A stretch of 64,000 bases of DNA from JAVBWI01 sp036677445 (GCA_036677445.1 JAVBWI010000017.1:290088-354087); one strand, 5' to 3'. Shown: positions 51,888 through 60,776, counted from the stretch's first letter. Numbers and translations: made by a program. The notes: generated from the sequence alone by a model not told the origin.

Positions 51888-52427
51888 ATGGAGGCACCGG
51901 CCAGAAAACTTCTGAAAGTAGTAAGTATCATCTATATCGTAATCGGGTATACCAGCTTGCTTATTTCCATCGTATCGATTGGCGGTGCGAATTTTTGGGC
52001 AGGGGGGATGAGAGGATTAAGGGGCGAACTGGTCGTAATATTTATTGCGGTAGTATGCCTTGCGTTGGGTGCAAGTATAACGGTGATTATCATTGGCAAA
52101 ATGGGGCTGTCGCGCTGCGGCAATGTGGAAAAGGCGGATTTCTTTATTACGACGGGTACCGTACTGATGGTGCTTATCGGTTTGGGAGTGGTGGCCTCCA
52201 TTATCAAGGGCAATTTCAATGGGTTGCCCCTGTTTGGGAGTATACTGCCGCTTCTCTACATCAGCGGTGGCCAGAAAAACAGAGATGCCGCTAATGAAGC
52301 CCCTCCGCCCGAACCCCAGGAAGCGGACGCTTCGCAATTGCAGCAGGAAGCGGACGCTTCACAATTGCAGCCAGAAACGGATGCTTCGCAATTGCAGCAG
52401 CAGTCGGATGATACGCCGTTGCAGTAG
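51888..52427 (+). CDS. Small membrane protein with Gln-rich tandem tail
   Basis: A 179-residue protein. The first 125 residues are a four-segment membrane protein like that at 51147-51572. The rest is a hydrophilic tail containing three nine-residue repeats (EADASQLQQ, EADASQLQP, ETDASQLQQ). ATG 51888 was chosen over 51882 for spacing from GGGGGG and agreement with the paralogue. Function unknown. Confidence 0.77.
   Translation: MEAPARKLLKVVSIIYIVIGYTSLLISIVSIGGANFWAGGMRGLRGELVVIFIAVVCLALGASITVIIIGKMGLSRCGNVEKADFFITTGTVLMVLIGLGVVASIIKGNFNGLPLFGSILPLLYISGGQKNRDAANEAPPPEPQEADASQLQQEADASQLQPETDASQLQQQSDDTPLQ
52320..52400 (+). repeat. Three 27-bp tandem repeats
   Basis: Three in-frame units (52320-52346, 52347-52373, 52374-52400) and a degenerate partial fourth; they encode the Gln-rich tail. 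Confidence 0.85.
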
Positions 52428-52521
52428 GCGTTTTTCTAAGAATGTACCCGAAGACGCTGCGCCTATAGTCTGCGGGATATGCTTGTGAAAAGCAGTCGTA
52501 TCTGGTTGGAGAGAGCCGCAT

Positions 52522-54162
52522 ATGAGGAATGACTTTTGGGAATCCTATCGTTTGTTTAGGCATGGCCTGCTTCTAATTATGCTGGTGGTCCTCGTACCCG
52601 TACTAGTACGAATCGAAATGGGGCGCATAAACAAACCGGAAATCCCCGTTACAACGCCCGCAGTCACGCCGGAGCCGCCCGCAGTGCTCTCCATGGAAGC
52701 GGTCGCCGACCCTTCCATGGCGGCGGCGGATATTGCCGACCCCTATGCGGCGCTCAACAAGTACACGAAAGCGATCTACCAGCCGGATCCCGCGCTTTAC
52801 AACGCGCTCTACCGCGCCGTGGACGCCATGCAGGAAAGCTTTGACCTGACCCCGTACAAACATCTCGTGATGAAGGAGAAGGTTGCCGCGTGCGAAAGCC
52901 TGTATGCCGAGGCGGGGTACCGCTTCTTTTATATGCGGTTTGCAAAGGTGAGCAAAAACGGGAAGGAAGCCCGGTTTACCTATATCGGCGACCCGGAAGA
53001 GATCCGGCGGGATAAGGAAACGCTCACGGCCCGCCTGTCGCACCTGTGCTACAATGTCGCCCCGCAAAACGGCAGCGATCTGCAAAAAAACGCTGCAGTG
53101 TACCAGTTTTTATGCGAGCACGCAAACTATTCTGCCGATAGTTCGGATGAGACCACATTTTCCCCCGCCGGCATACTGCTCAAGGGGCAGGGCATCTGCG
53201 GCGGGTACGCCGACCTTGCGTACTACACGCTGACCCGCTTGGGAGTCAACGCCGAATACATCTCCAACATGGCGCATGCCTGGAACATTGTACAGGTGGA
53301 CGGCAAGTGGTACCACATGGACGTTACATTCGGCGCAGGCATGGCGGGCAGCACGCAGAATTCGATCCATTACCTGTTTATGGACGATGAAACGCGGATG
53401 GAAAGCCTCGCCAATAACTTGGTGAACACCTCGGAGCCTATTCAACTGGGTTACCCTGCCGAAGCACCCGTCCCGCCTCCCGCTTGCACGGACGAGTCGA
53501 TGCGTCCGTACAGCGCCCTCTGGAATTATGCGCTGGATATTGACGCGGGCAAGGTCTATTTCTCAGACGCCGATGGCATACACAGCATGAACCTGGATTG
53601 TACCGGCACGGAGAAAATCGCCAATGTACCGGCGTATCAAATGGCGGTGTGGAATGGTGAAATTTATTACATCAGCGCGGAGGACGGGTTCCTGTACCGG
53701 CTTATCCCGTATGGCGAATCCAGGTGTTTATTCCACGGCGCACAGCTGGGGTATCTCGCGATAAAGGGCGGCATGCTCTATTACGGTGAGAGTTTCGACG
53801 GCAGCGGCTGCAAAACTATCCCGCTCATACGAGCCGAGGAGTGGAACACGGAATCCTTCTTCTCTGTGAATGACCGGGTGCCGCGTGAGCGTTCCTTCCG
53901 CATAGATGTTCACTTTTCCCTGCCCATGGATACTTCGGCATATTCGCGCAGGTTTGTGCTGCTGACGGATGAAACGGGTGCTGTGCTGGATGCGCGCCTA
54001 AGCTGGAGTGCGGACGGCAAAACGCTCAGCGTGCGTCCCGCGGACTATGTGGATGGCCTTTCCGGCGTGACTTTGTACCTGCGGGATGGCGCGGCGGCGG
54101 CTGACGGCGGCATGCTCCCGCAAGGACATAAACTGCGGGTAGATATCGTTGCAGGGCAGTGA
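52522..54162 (+). CDS. Membrane-anchored transglutaminase-like protein
   Basis: A 546-residue protein with one membrane segment (about 14-30) and an extracellular transglutaminase-like domain: Cys in KGQGICGGYADLAYYTLTRL, His in MAHAWNIVQVDGKWYHMD and the following Asp. The C-terminal 230 residues have beta-propeller-like repeats (KVYFSDADGIHSMNL, EIYYISAEDGFLYRL), as in DUF5050 proteins, and an Ig-like end. In bacteria such domains act as cysteine proteases or cross-linkers. GGAGAG precedes the ATG. Confidence 0.85.
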   Translation: MRNDFWESYRLFRHGLLLIMLVVLVPVLVRIEMGRINKPEIPVTTPAVTPEPPAVLSMEAVADPSMAAADIADPYAALNKYTKAIYQPDPALYNALYRAVDAMQESFDLTPYKHLVMKEKVAACESLYAEAGYRFFYMRFAKVSKNGKEARFTYIGDPEEIRRDKETLTARLSHLCYNVAPQNGSDLQKNAAVYQFLCEHANYSADSSDETTFSPAGILLKGQGICGGYADLAYYTLTRLGVNAEYISNMAHAWNIVQVDGKWYHMDVTFGAGMAGSTQNSIHYLFMDDETRMESLANNLVNTSEPIQLGYPAEAPVPPPACTDESMRPYSALWNYALDIDAGKVYFSDADGIHSMNLDCTGTEKIANVPAYQMAVWNGEIYYISAEDGFLYRLIPYGESRCLFHGAQLGYLAIKGGMLYYGESFDGSGCKTIPLIRAEEWNTESFFSVNDRVPRERSFRIDVHFSLPMDTSAYSRRFVLLTDETGAVLDARLSWSADGKTLSVRPADYVDGLSGVTLYLRDGAAAADGGMLPQGHKLRVDIVAGQ

Positions 54163-54410
54163 GCACAATGCACGCAAAAGATTCCCGTGCTGCCGTATTC
54201 CAATTTGTACACAAGTAAATTATAATGAAGGCAGAACCGTATTCAGTACATTTTAAGCCATCGATTACGTTATTTTGCAATTTGCTGATCAGGCGCGTAC
54301 CGGCTTTTTCGCTTAAGCCCAGGCCGGTACGGTATATTCGTTTTCGCACCATCGGTACACGCCGGTTTCTTTTTGATACCAGACTAATATTTAAAGGGGT
54401 TGTTTAATCA

Positions 54411-55295
54411 ATGGATGGGGTACGGCGATACTGGAAAATGGCATGCCTGCTCATGGCGTTGCTGCTGCTCACAGGCTGCGGCAACAAAGCCAATGGCGGC
54501 ATGGCCGAAAAGCTCACGCAAATGCAGCAAAACCTGCTCCTGACCGAGCCTGTCTCTGAAAAACTTGTAGAGATCGCCAACTTGCAGATCGACTCGGCAA
54601 AAGCCTACTGGGAAGAGTATGACAATGCGCTTGCAAGCGGGACCGGGATGGAAGAATACGAGGACAATTACGATGAGGTGAAGGCGCAATACGACGAACT
54701 GCTGCTGCAGATCGATACGCTTGCGTCGCTGGAGTCATCGTACCGGCGCGGTAAGCCGACGGAAGCACCTTCTTTTGACAGGACCGAGGAAGCATACGCT
54801 ACCTGCCTGGCCGAGATCCGGCAGTCCGCGGACGATATGAAGACCGTGTTCGATTATTATTTCGATGTCCGCGAAGCCCTCAAGCCTATGGAAGAATTCA
54901 CATTCGCGGAAAACACCACGGGGTATACGGATTACGCGCTGATGGCGGGCCAGCTTTCGCAGGTCGTGTCGCAGACGCAGCGCGCGCTCAAAGACATACA
55001 GTGCCCCGCCTATATGCAGAACAGCCATGATGCGCTTTGTGTGCGCATCGAAGAATTTCAGGGGTTCAGCCAGGACTTTTCCATCGCCGTTCAGTTGGGC
55101 GATCCGCTGCGCATCGCCTCGTGCGGTTACCGCAGCGAGCGCATCGACATATTGCTTACGCAGGGCGACAGGAATTTGGACGACGATTTCACGCTGCAGT
55201 TTGAGCAGGCCGCAAGCCGTTTGAACGGCCGCGTCGCCACGCTGCGCAGCGAGCTATTGACCAATATCGAGATACTGCTCGACGCCGTCGGCTGA
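54411..55295 (+). CDS. Hypothetical helical lipoprotein
   Basis: A 294-residue protein with lipobox LLTGC and then an almost entirely helical, acidic body with heptad-like patterns. No family recognised. It ends 16 bases before the zinc-ribbon/transglutaminase gene and is probably cotranscribed with it. AAAGGGG is about 12 bases upstream of the ATG. Confidence 0.75.
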   Translation: MDGVRRYWKMACLLMALLLLTGCGNKANGGMAEKLTQMQQNLLLTEPVSEKLVEIANLQIDSAKAYWEEYDNALASGTGMEEYEDNYDEVKAQYDELLLQIDTLASLESSYRRGKPTEAPSFDRTEEAYATCLAEIRQSADDMKTVFDYYFDVREALKPMEEFTFAENTTGYTDYALMAGQLSQVVSQTQRALKDIQCPAYMQNSHDALCVRIEEFQGFSQDFSIAVQLGDPLRIASCGYRSERIDILLTQGDRNLDDDFTLQFEQAASRLNGRVATLRSELLTNIEILLDAVG

Positions 55296-55311
55296 TATGG
55301 AGGGAATGCAT

Positions 55312-56631
55312 ATGAACTGCACAAATTGCGGAACCCAGATAACCGAGCCTGCAAGATTCTGCCCGCGCTGCGGCGCGCCCGTACAGGCTGCGCCAAGCAC
55401 TGAGCCTGCCGCGCAGAGCGCCGCTCCAACGCAGCAGGGTACGTATTCCGCGCAGCCCCAGCAGGGGGTGCCCCAGTACCAGGCGGCGTCCAATATACCG
55501 GTAAACATACAGCCGCCCAAAAAACGCAGCGCGCTGCCCTTTATCATCATAGGCGCGGTGCTGCTCGTGGCTGTGGTGCTGGTGGTGGTGCTTTCGGGCA
55601 CGCCTGCCGCGCTGCCTGAAGTGACCTACACTTATCTGGAAGAGACGGCCGAACCGGTGCTCTCGTACAAGGCGGAGGAGATCATATTCCCTTCGCTGTA
55701 CCGCTCGCTCAATTCGATCGTCACATTCACCGGTACCAGTGAGGGCGAGGAACTCGATGTGCTGATCAGCGTCGAGATTCCCGGCTTTACACAACCCTAT
55801 GAGCAGAAAACAAAGCTGAACAGGCAGATCACGAAAATCAACATTCATCCGCCGCTGCTTACCGGCGATATCGATCTTTCCTCCGAAAAGGATGCGCAGC
55901 TTGTAATCTCCGTAAAGGATATGGATAGCGGCAAGCTGCTCCTGCAGGACAGCAAGACCATACGCATAATGAGCAAGTACGACGTCGTCTGGTGGTCGGA
56001 GGAGCTCAGGGACAGCAACAACGACAACATACTTGCCTATATGACGCCGGAATCCGAGGGCGTGCTGGAACTCAAGCGCGAGGCGGTGGATTACCTTTCC
56101 TATATTACCGACGGCGCCGCCAATTCCATCGTCGGTTATCAGGATTACGGCATTTGGAGCGACCCCACCAACAATACCTGGGTGCAGGCGGTCGCGCTGC
56201 AGGGCGCGATGAGCGACATCGCCAAGATCCGTTACAACAACGCCGCGTTCTCCATCAGCAGCGAATCGCAGCAGCGGGTCATGCTGCCGGACGACGTCAT
56301 GAAAAGCCAGAGCGGCATTTGCATAGAGACCTCGCTTTTGATGGCGTCCGCGCTGCAGTCGGCCGGCATGCACTGCATGCTGATATTCCCGCCGGGGCAT
56401 GCGCAGGTGGCGGTGGAATGCTTGCCGGGTACGGGCGAGTATTTCCTCATTGAAACGACGGTGCTTCCCTTGCCGATGGATGAGGAGTGGTACAACTACG
56501 TCGTCATGTATCTGACGCCGGACGAATGGCAGGGGTATATCGACGGCACCGGCGGTTATACGCTGGGCGAATGCTATGTGCTCGACTGCGATCTGGGCAA
56601 AAAGCTCAACATACTGCCCATGAGCAATTAG
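55312..56631 (+). CDS. Zinc-ribbon membrane protein with transglutaminase-like domain
   Basis: A 439-residue protein. Residues 1-24 are a zinc ribbon (CTNCGTQ, FCPRCGAP), 25-70 a Gln/Pro-rich linker, 76-96 a membrane segment. The exterior part ends in a transglutaminase-like domain: Cys in SQSGICIETSLLMASAL, His in PPGHAQVAVE and the acidic LIETT. Intracellular zinc ribbon plus external catalytic-like domain is a known Firmicutes layout. GGAGGG precedes ATG 55312. Confidence 0.83.
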   Translation: MNCTNCGTQITEPARFCPRCGAPVQAAPSTEPAAQSAAPTQQGTYSAQPQQGVPQYQAASNIPVNIQPPKKRSALPFIIIGAVLLVAVVLVVVLSGTPAALPEVTYTYLEETAEPVLSYKAEEIIFPSLYRSLNSIVTFTGTSEGEELDVLISVEIPGFTQPYEQKTKLNRQITKINIHPPLLTGDIDLSSEKDAQLVISVKDMDSGKLLLQDSKTIRIMSKYDVVWWSEELRDSNNDNILAYMTPESEGVLELKREAVDYLSYITDGAANSIVGYQDYGIWSDPTNNTWVQAVALQGAMSDIAKIRYNNAAFSISSESQQRVMLPDDVMKSQSGICIETSLLMASALQSAGMHCMLIFPPGHAQVAVECLPGTGEYFLIETTVLPLPMDEEWYNYVVMYLTPDEWQGYIDGTGGYTLGECYVLDCDLGKKLNILPMSN

Positions 56632-56653
56632 TAGCTCTTATACGAAACGTGCG

Positions 56654-56684
56654 GCGGCGAAGCAATGCGCTTCGCCGCTTTTTT
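56654..56684 (+). terminator. Terminator of the zinc-ribbon/transglutaminase gene
   Basis: Perfect 10-bp stem GCGGCGAAGC/GCTTCGCCGC followed by six T. Confidence 0.88.
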
Positions 56685-56762
56685 GTATGCGTTCTCCTAT
56701 AAAACGCCTGACCGCTGCGGATACTAGCATCAAATATTGAACGGAAGGAGGGGGAGACTCCC

Positions 56763-56897
56763 TTGCCGAAGGACAGCCAGATAGATAACAAGCGCGCGCG
56801 GGCACAAAAGGCGAAGGGCCAGACGCCGCTTACGCGTGAAAATCAGAATCAGGGCAAAAACGATAAAAAGCAATCCGCCGAACACAACGACGTATAA
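56763..56897 (+). CDS. Small hydrophilic protein, unknown
   Basis: 44 residues (MPKDSQIDNKRARAQKAKGQ...), strongly basic and disordered-looking, with no hydrophobic core. TTG start after a very strong AAGGAGGGGG. It lies 14 bases before a similar small gene. It may be a small spore protein type, but the match is only general. Confidence 0.55.
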   Translation: MPKDSQIDNKRARAQKAKGQTPLTRENQNQGKNDKKQSAEHNDV

Positions 56898-56911
56898 GGA
56901 GAAACGGAGCA

Positions 56912-57085
56912 ATGGCAAAGGCAGGCATGCGCCGTCCGGATCCGAGCGAGCCGCACGGTACAGAAAGCAACACAAAGCAAAACTTTCCGAAAAACGATGT
57001 GGAACCGGTGCCTGAAATACAGGGCAAGGCCAAGTCGGGCAATAAAAAGGCCGGGAATACCCTAGACCCCGGCGAGCGGCGTTAA
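56912..57085 (+). CDS. Small hydrophilic protein, possible spore protein
   Basis: 57 residues (MAKAGMRRPDPSEPHGTESN...), rich in Pro, Asn, Lys and Glu, no hydrophobic segment, ends PGERR. AAGGAG lies ten bases upstream. The RRPDPSEPHGTES and PVPEIQGKAK stretches resemble small conserved clostridial proteins of unknown or spore-related role, from memory only. It is followed by a terminator. Confidence 0.6.
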   Translation: MAKAGMRRPDPSEPHGTESNTKQNFPKNDVEPVPEIQGKAKSGNKKAGNTLDPGERR

Positions 57086-57130
57086 GCGGCAAAGGACCAT
57101 CCGCCCAACGCGGGAGCGCCATAAACGGTA

Positions 57131-57162
57131 ATGCCGCCGGAGACGGTTGTTTCCGGCGGCAT
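57131..57162 (+). terminator. Terminator of the small-protein pair
   Basis: Perfect 11-bp stem ATGCCGCCGGA/TCCGGCGGCAT with a ten-base loop and a short T run. Confidence 0.75.
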
Positions 57163-57388
57163 GTTATTTATGGTTTATGCCCGCCGGTATAGTGGGTATG
57201 CGCGTTTCCAACCGGTATTGGGTTGCGCAGCGGCGCGGCGAAAAGGCATAGGCGGCGGCAAACGCGTAATCTGTCAGGACGGCGTCGGATTGCCACCATT
57301 CCCCTTGGGGCGGCGGCGCCGCCGGTGTGGTATACTGGATGCATACGCCTGCCGCGGCGGGCAGGCAGCCGAGGAAAGGGGTGCGCCT

Positions 57389-58264
57389 ATGCGCTTGCCG
57401 GATAATATCGATATTGAAACCACGCTGTTCTCGGGCCAGACATTCATGTGGAAGCGCGTACCGGAGGGCTATTTGGGCTGCGTGGACGGCAATGCCGCGC
57501 TGCTGCGGACGGATAGCCGTACACTCTTTTGGGAAGGCCCGGCGGATGCGGCATTTTGGGCGCGCTATTTCGACCTCGGCCGCGATTATTTGGCGGTCGC
57601 CGCACGGTTTTCTTGCGACGCGTATGTCGCAAAGGCGTTTGCATACTATGGCGGCATGCGCATATTGCGCCAGCCGGTGTGGGAGACGCTGTGCGCCTTC
57701 ATCATTTCCGCCAACAACAACATCAAGCGTATTTGCGGTATCATGTCCGGGTTGTGCGAAGGGCTGGGGCCGGCGCGCAGCATAGGCTCCCACACCGTAT
57801 ACGCTTTTCCCGATGCGCAGGCGATTTTACGGGCGGGTGAGGATAGCCTGCGGAAACACGGGCTGGGGTACCGCGCGCCTTACCTGTATGCGACCGCCAA
57901 GCGGGTGGAAGAAGGCTTTGACCTTGCCGCGCTCCCGTCGATGGGCTATGACCGTGCGGTTAAGGAGCTTACCGCGCTGATGGGCGTGGGCGAAAAGGTA
58001 GCGGATTGCATCCTGCTGTTTTCCTGCGGGTATTCCCGCGCGTTCCCTGTGGATGTATGGGTCAGGCGCGTGATGCGCGTGCTCTACGGCGCAGAGGGCA
58101 CGAATGCGAAAATAAAGGTGCAGGGATACCGCCTTTTTGGCGAGGATGCGGGCATCGTGCAGCAGGTGCTGTTCCACGGCGCGCGCATGGGGCTTTTTCC
58201 GGAGCTTTGTGAAAAGGACGCCGCAGTCTGCGTGCCGCGGCAGGGCTGCGCCGCCGGGATCTAA
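57389..58264 (+). CDS. ogg: 8-oxoguanine DNA glycosylase, OGG1 type
   Basis: A 291-residue base-excision repair enzyme. The N-terminal OGG domain has SGQTFMWKRVPEGYLG. The helix-hairpin-helix region MGVGEKVADCILLFSCG holds the catalytic Lys203, and AFPVDVWVRR holds Asp222. It should excise 8-oxoguanine opposite cytosine and nick the DNA. OGG1-type enzymes are the usual form in clostridia instead of MutM. ATG 57389 follows GAGGAAAGGGG; the frame is open further upstream but without a ribosome site. Confidence 0.93.
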   Translation: MRLPDNIDIETTLFSGQTFMWKRVPEGYLGCVDGNAALLRTDSRTLFWEGPADAAFWARYFDLGRDYLAVAARFSCDAYVAKAFAYYGGMRILRQPVWETLCAFIISANNNIKRICGIMSGLCEGLGPARSIGSHTVYAFPDAQAILRAGEDSLRKHGLGYRAPYLYATAKRVEEGFDLAALPSMGYDRAVKELTALMGVGEKVADCILLFSCGYSRAFPVDVWVRRVMRVLYGAEGTNAKIKVQGYRLFGEDAGIVQQVLFHGARMGLFPELCEKDAAVCVPRQGCAAGI

Positions 58265-58269
58265 TATAC

Positions 58270-58307
58270 AAAAAAAAGACCCGCGCCATGCTCGGCGCGG
58301 GCCTTTT
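58270..58307. terminator. Terminator between convergent genes
   Basis: Stem CCCGCGCC (58280-58287) / GGCGCGGG (58294-58301), with an A run before and a T run after; works for both strands. Confidence 0.8.
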
Positions 58308-58320
58308 CTCTCAACCGGAC

Positions 58321-59397
58321 TTATTTCTGTTTCACTTTGCGGGATACCGTCGCTGCACCCGCGGCGAGAAGAATACCGCTAAAAATTACGAACAAACCGT
58401 ACAGGGAATTGGCGTCGCCGGTCTGGGGAAGGCCCAGCGGGATGGCGTCAAACTCTTCTTCGGTGCCCGCGCCAAGAGGGATGCTCGGCCTGCGGGGATT
58501 CCGAGGACGGACGGGGTTGTCGTCGCCGGGGTTGTCGTCGCCGGGATTATCGTCGCCGGGATCGTCGTCGCCGGGATCGTCGTCGCCGGGATCGTCGTCG
58601 CCGGGTACGACTTTTAACGTATTTACAATTTCATAACCGGAAAGCTCCATTACATAGGTGCCGTATGCAAATTGCGAGCGAACGCTAGGATGCGTAAACT
58701 CCAATGTGCCTTCATCAACATCTATTATAACTTTACGGTCGGGGTGATTTGAGTTAAGTGCATATTCAGCGTTGCCAAATAGCCACGCGAGCACGCTGTT
58801 TAGACTAAGCTGTCCAAACGAAGCGTTGTCGGTGGCACCATTGAAGGATACAATAAACCCTTCGCGGTAGCCTTCACCCAACTCCGTCTGAGTCCATACC
58901 ACGAACTCGCTCCCCTTCTTTACAACAATAAAATTGGGGTTGGGGTTGGGATCCAAATCGGCCAGCTCGAACTCATCGGTATTCTGCGGATTAACTATGG
59001 CAACGCTGCCTTCGACCTCCGCGGTGTAGCCCCCTTGGGTTACGCTGGAATCATACCCTTCGACCTCTTCTTCCTCCAGGGTATAGTTTATGAGATTACC
59101 GTCGTCGTCGTATTTTTGCAGGCCGCTGACAATAAACGTCCATTTATTGTCATCGTCGTTTTTGGTCCATTCCGGCGTAACGCCTTCCACTTCGTTGCCA
59201 TCCCCGTCTTTAACGACAATGACAATACTTTCCGGCCTATCATCCGGCTTATCACCCTCCCAGGTTTTTGTTCCGGACATATCCACCGTTTCAGGCACTT
59301 CCTCCGCAAACGCAACGCCGGCAGTCAGGAGCATTACGGCTGCCACGAGTAGCGCGGTGATTGTTTTGCATCTTTTTAAGGACACCCATTTTCGCAT
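58321..59397 (-). CDS. LPXTG surface protein with Cna-B-like domain
   Basis: A 358-residue protein: signal peptide (cleavage near AFAEE), a Cna-B-type domain (about 38-135; SGTKTWEGDKPDDRPESIVI, then YTLEEEEVEGYDSSV), a second domain of about 110 residues, six PGDDD/PGDDN repeats, then the sorting signal LPQTGD, a hydrophobic segment and a basic tail. Sortase would attach it to the wall. A short motif, IPLG, occurs twice just before the signal, as in the neighbour at 60003-60776. No sortase gene in the window. Its promoter shares three 11-bp-phased repeats with that neighbour. Confidence 0.89.
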   Translation of the reverse strand: MRKWVSLKRCKTITALLVAAVMLLTAGVAFAEEVPETVDMSGTKTWEGDKPDDRPESIVIVVKDGDGNEVEGVTPEWTKNDDDNKWTFIVSGLQKYDDDGNLINYTLEEEEVEGYDSSVTQGGYTAEVEGSVAIVNPQNTDEFELADLDPNPNPNFIVVKKGSEFVVWTQTELGEGYREGFIVSFNGATDNASFGQLSLNSVLAWLFGNAEYALNSNHPDRKVIIDVDEGTLEFTHPSVRSQFAYGTYVMELSGYEIVNTLKVVPGDDDPGDDDPGDDDPGDDNPGDDNPGDDNPVRPRNPRRPSIPLGAGTEEEFDAIPLGLPQTGDANSLYGLFVIFSGILLAAGAATVSRKVKQK

Positions 59398-59517
59398 ACT
59401 ATTCTCCTCCTTTCATTTGAATTATCTCTCTTTTTTTAGCAGTTATTAATATGATCTTTCTTCCAATTTTTCCTTTCTCTCGTGATTTCTTTAGGATGAC
59501 CATTCTTTCGTTGCATT

Positions 59518-59584
59518 ATTATAACAAGGAATGATCTTACAATAGCACACAAGGCGGTCTCATGTCGGTCCCGTTTCGGTTTCA
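59518..59584 (-). promoter_or_regulatory. LPXTG gene promoter with three 11-bp-phased repeats
   Basis: On the minus strand, three units TGAAACCG, CGGGACCG and TGAGACCG (starting at 59577, 59566 and 59555 on the plus strand), one per 11 bp. The TATAAT -10 (59518-59523) is 31 bases from the nearest unit. The -35 is poor (GCTATT). The same architecture occurs at 60843-60909. Confidence 0.75.
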
Positions 59585-59714
59585 TTTTGATGCATGCACG
59601 TGATAATCGGGACTAATCCCATACTATTTTACTTATTTCAGCCGCCGATTCGTTCGGATGCACACAAGACGCTCTCAAAATCCACTCTGCCCATGCAATG
59701 TGATAGACAAGCGC

Positions 59715-59942
59715 GAAGGCCCGCTCTGTTTTGCACGGGCCTTCAGAGTATAGGCAAACCCTCCCTGGAGGTGTGGGGAATTCGGACCCCCTCCCACTTT
59801 TAATCCAATTTGACGACATGTGCGTCAAATTGGCGGAAAAAATGCCGCAATGAGCGGCATTTTAACCCACAGAAAACCCATCGGCAAAGTTCATAGACTT
59901 TGCCGACGGTCTGAAGGCCCACTCTGTTTTGCGCGGGCCTTC
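59715..59942 (+). repeat. Composite hairpin element with repeat copy D
   Basis: Bounded by 30-bp direct repeats (59715-59744 and 59913-59942; 28 of 30 identical), each a GAAGGCCC...GGGCCTTC hairpin. Between them, copy D (59788-59917) has the loop hairpin CCAATTTGAC-GACATGTGC-GTCAAATTGG (59805-59833), hairpin AAAATGCCGC/GCGGCATTTT (59839-59863), linker AACCCACAGAAAACCC (59864-59879) and hairpin TCGGCAAAGT/ACTTTGCCGA (59881-59906). The rest of 59585-60002 has no gene. Confidence 0.72.
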
Positions 59943-60002
59943 TACAACTGCTTCATGGGAAAACATTCCTTTCCTAATCAATGCGATTGCACGTTACTCC
60001 TG

Positions 60003-60776
60003 CTAATTCCGCTTTACTCTGCGCCGCAGCGTCATCGCGCCGCCCACGAACAGGATACTGCCCAGTATCAGAAAAAGTCCTGTAATGCTCCTGCCGTCAC
60101 CCGTCCGGGGTACTGCAAGCGGGATGGCAACTGCATCAACGTCGCCGCCCGGGCCAAGCGGGATGGTATTGCCGGGGCCCAGGGGAATGTTGCCGTCATC
60201 GTCGTCGTCATCCTCGGGTTCCGGCGTTGCCGAAGGATTGGGCGTTGCCGAGGGTCCCGGCGTTGCCGAAGGATTGGGCGTTGCCGATGGTTCCGGCGTT
60301 GCCGAAGGTTCCGGCGTTTGCACCGGGTCGCCGCTTCCGAAGAAGCTGACGTGGCTGATATCCGGCTGTTGCCCGCCGTCGTTCACAAGATGCTGCGAGG
60401 TAACCGCATACGTTGTGCCCGCATAGAGCGTTCCGCCGGGGATGTTATACAGAGCATAGCGGTTGCTGGCTTTTACAGAAAACTGTGCAAGAAGTATGCT
60501 CGTAGTCACATCAAACACCGCGTTTTGCCCTCCGTTTTGAATCTCCACATTTTCAACGCCGTCCACCGAATCGCCATCCCAGTTTCCGTTATCGTCGAAT
60601 TTCCCAAGGAACCCATCCACGCCGCTGTCGTTCCCGCTGTATACGCCAACCAGATTTTCATCCGTCGTCAAAAGTACGGTATCCGCCATAGCGACGCTGC
60701 TGGAAAATATCATCGCGGCCGCTACAAAAATTGCGGTCAGCACTCTGCGTTTTTGAAGGTTTTTTTTCGTCTTCAT
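60003..60776 (-). CDS. Sortase-anchored surface protein with VPRTG signal
   Basis: A 257-residue protein: signal peptide (cleavage near AMADT), a beta-rich exposed domain of about 130 residues, a Pro/Ser/Ala/Thr linker of PSATPE/N repeats, an acidic stretch, IPLG twice, then the sorting signal VPRTGD, a hydrophobic segment and a basic tail. The first position is Val rather than Leu, a variant some sortases accept. AAAGGAGG precedes ATG 60776. The same promoter repeats as at the LPXTG gene suggest shared regulation. The exposed domain is not recognised. Confidence 0.85.
   Translation of the reverse strand: MKTKKNLQKRRVLTAIFVAAAMIFSSSVAMADTVLLTTDENLVGVYSGNDSGVDGFLGKFDDNGNWDGDSVDGVENVEIQNGGQNAVFDVTTSILLAQFSVKASNRYALYNIPGGTLYAGTTYAVTSQHLVNDGGQQPDISHVSFFGSGDPVQTPEPSATPEPSATPNPSATPGPSATPNPSATPEPEDDDDDDGNIPLGPGNTIPLGPGGDVDAVAIPLAVPRTGDGRSITGLFLILGSILFVGGAMTLRRRVKRN

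Noticed and set aside
58515..58605. Short direct repeats resembling a CRISPR or tandem array
   Set aside because: They are 15-bp in-frame codon repeats encoding PGDDD in the LPXTG protein; no spacers.
60215..60320. GC-rich repeats in the second surface gene
   Set aside because: In-frame PSATPE/N linker repeats, not a regulatory array.
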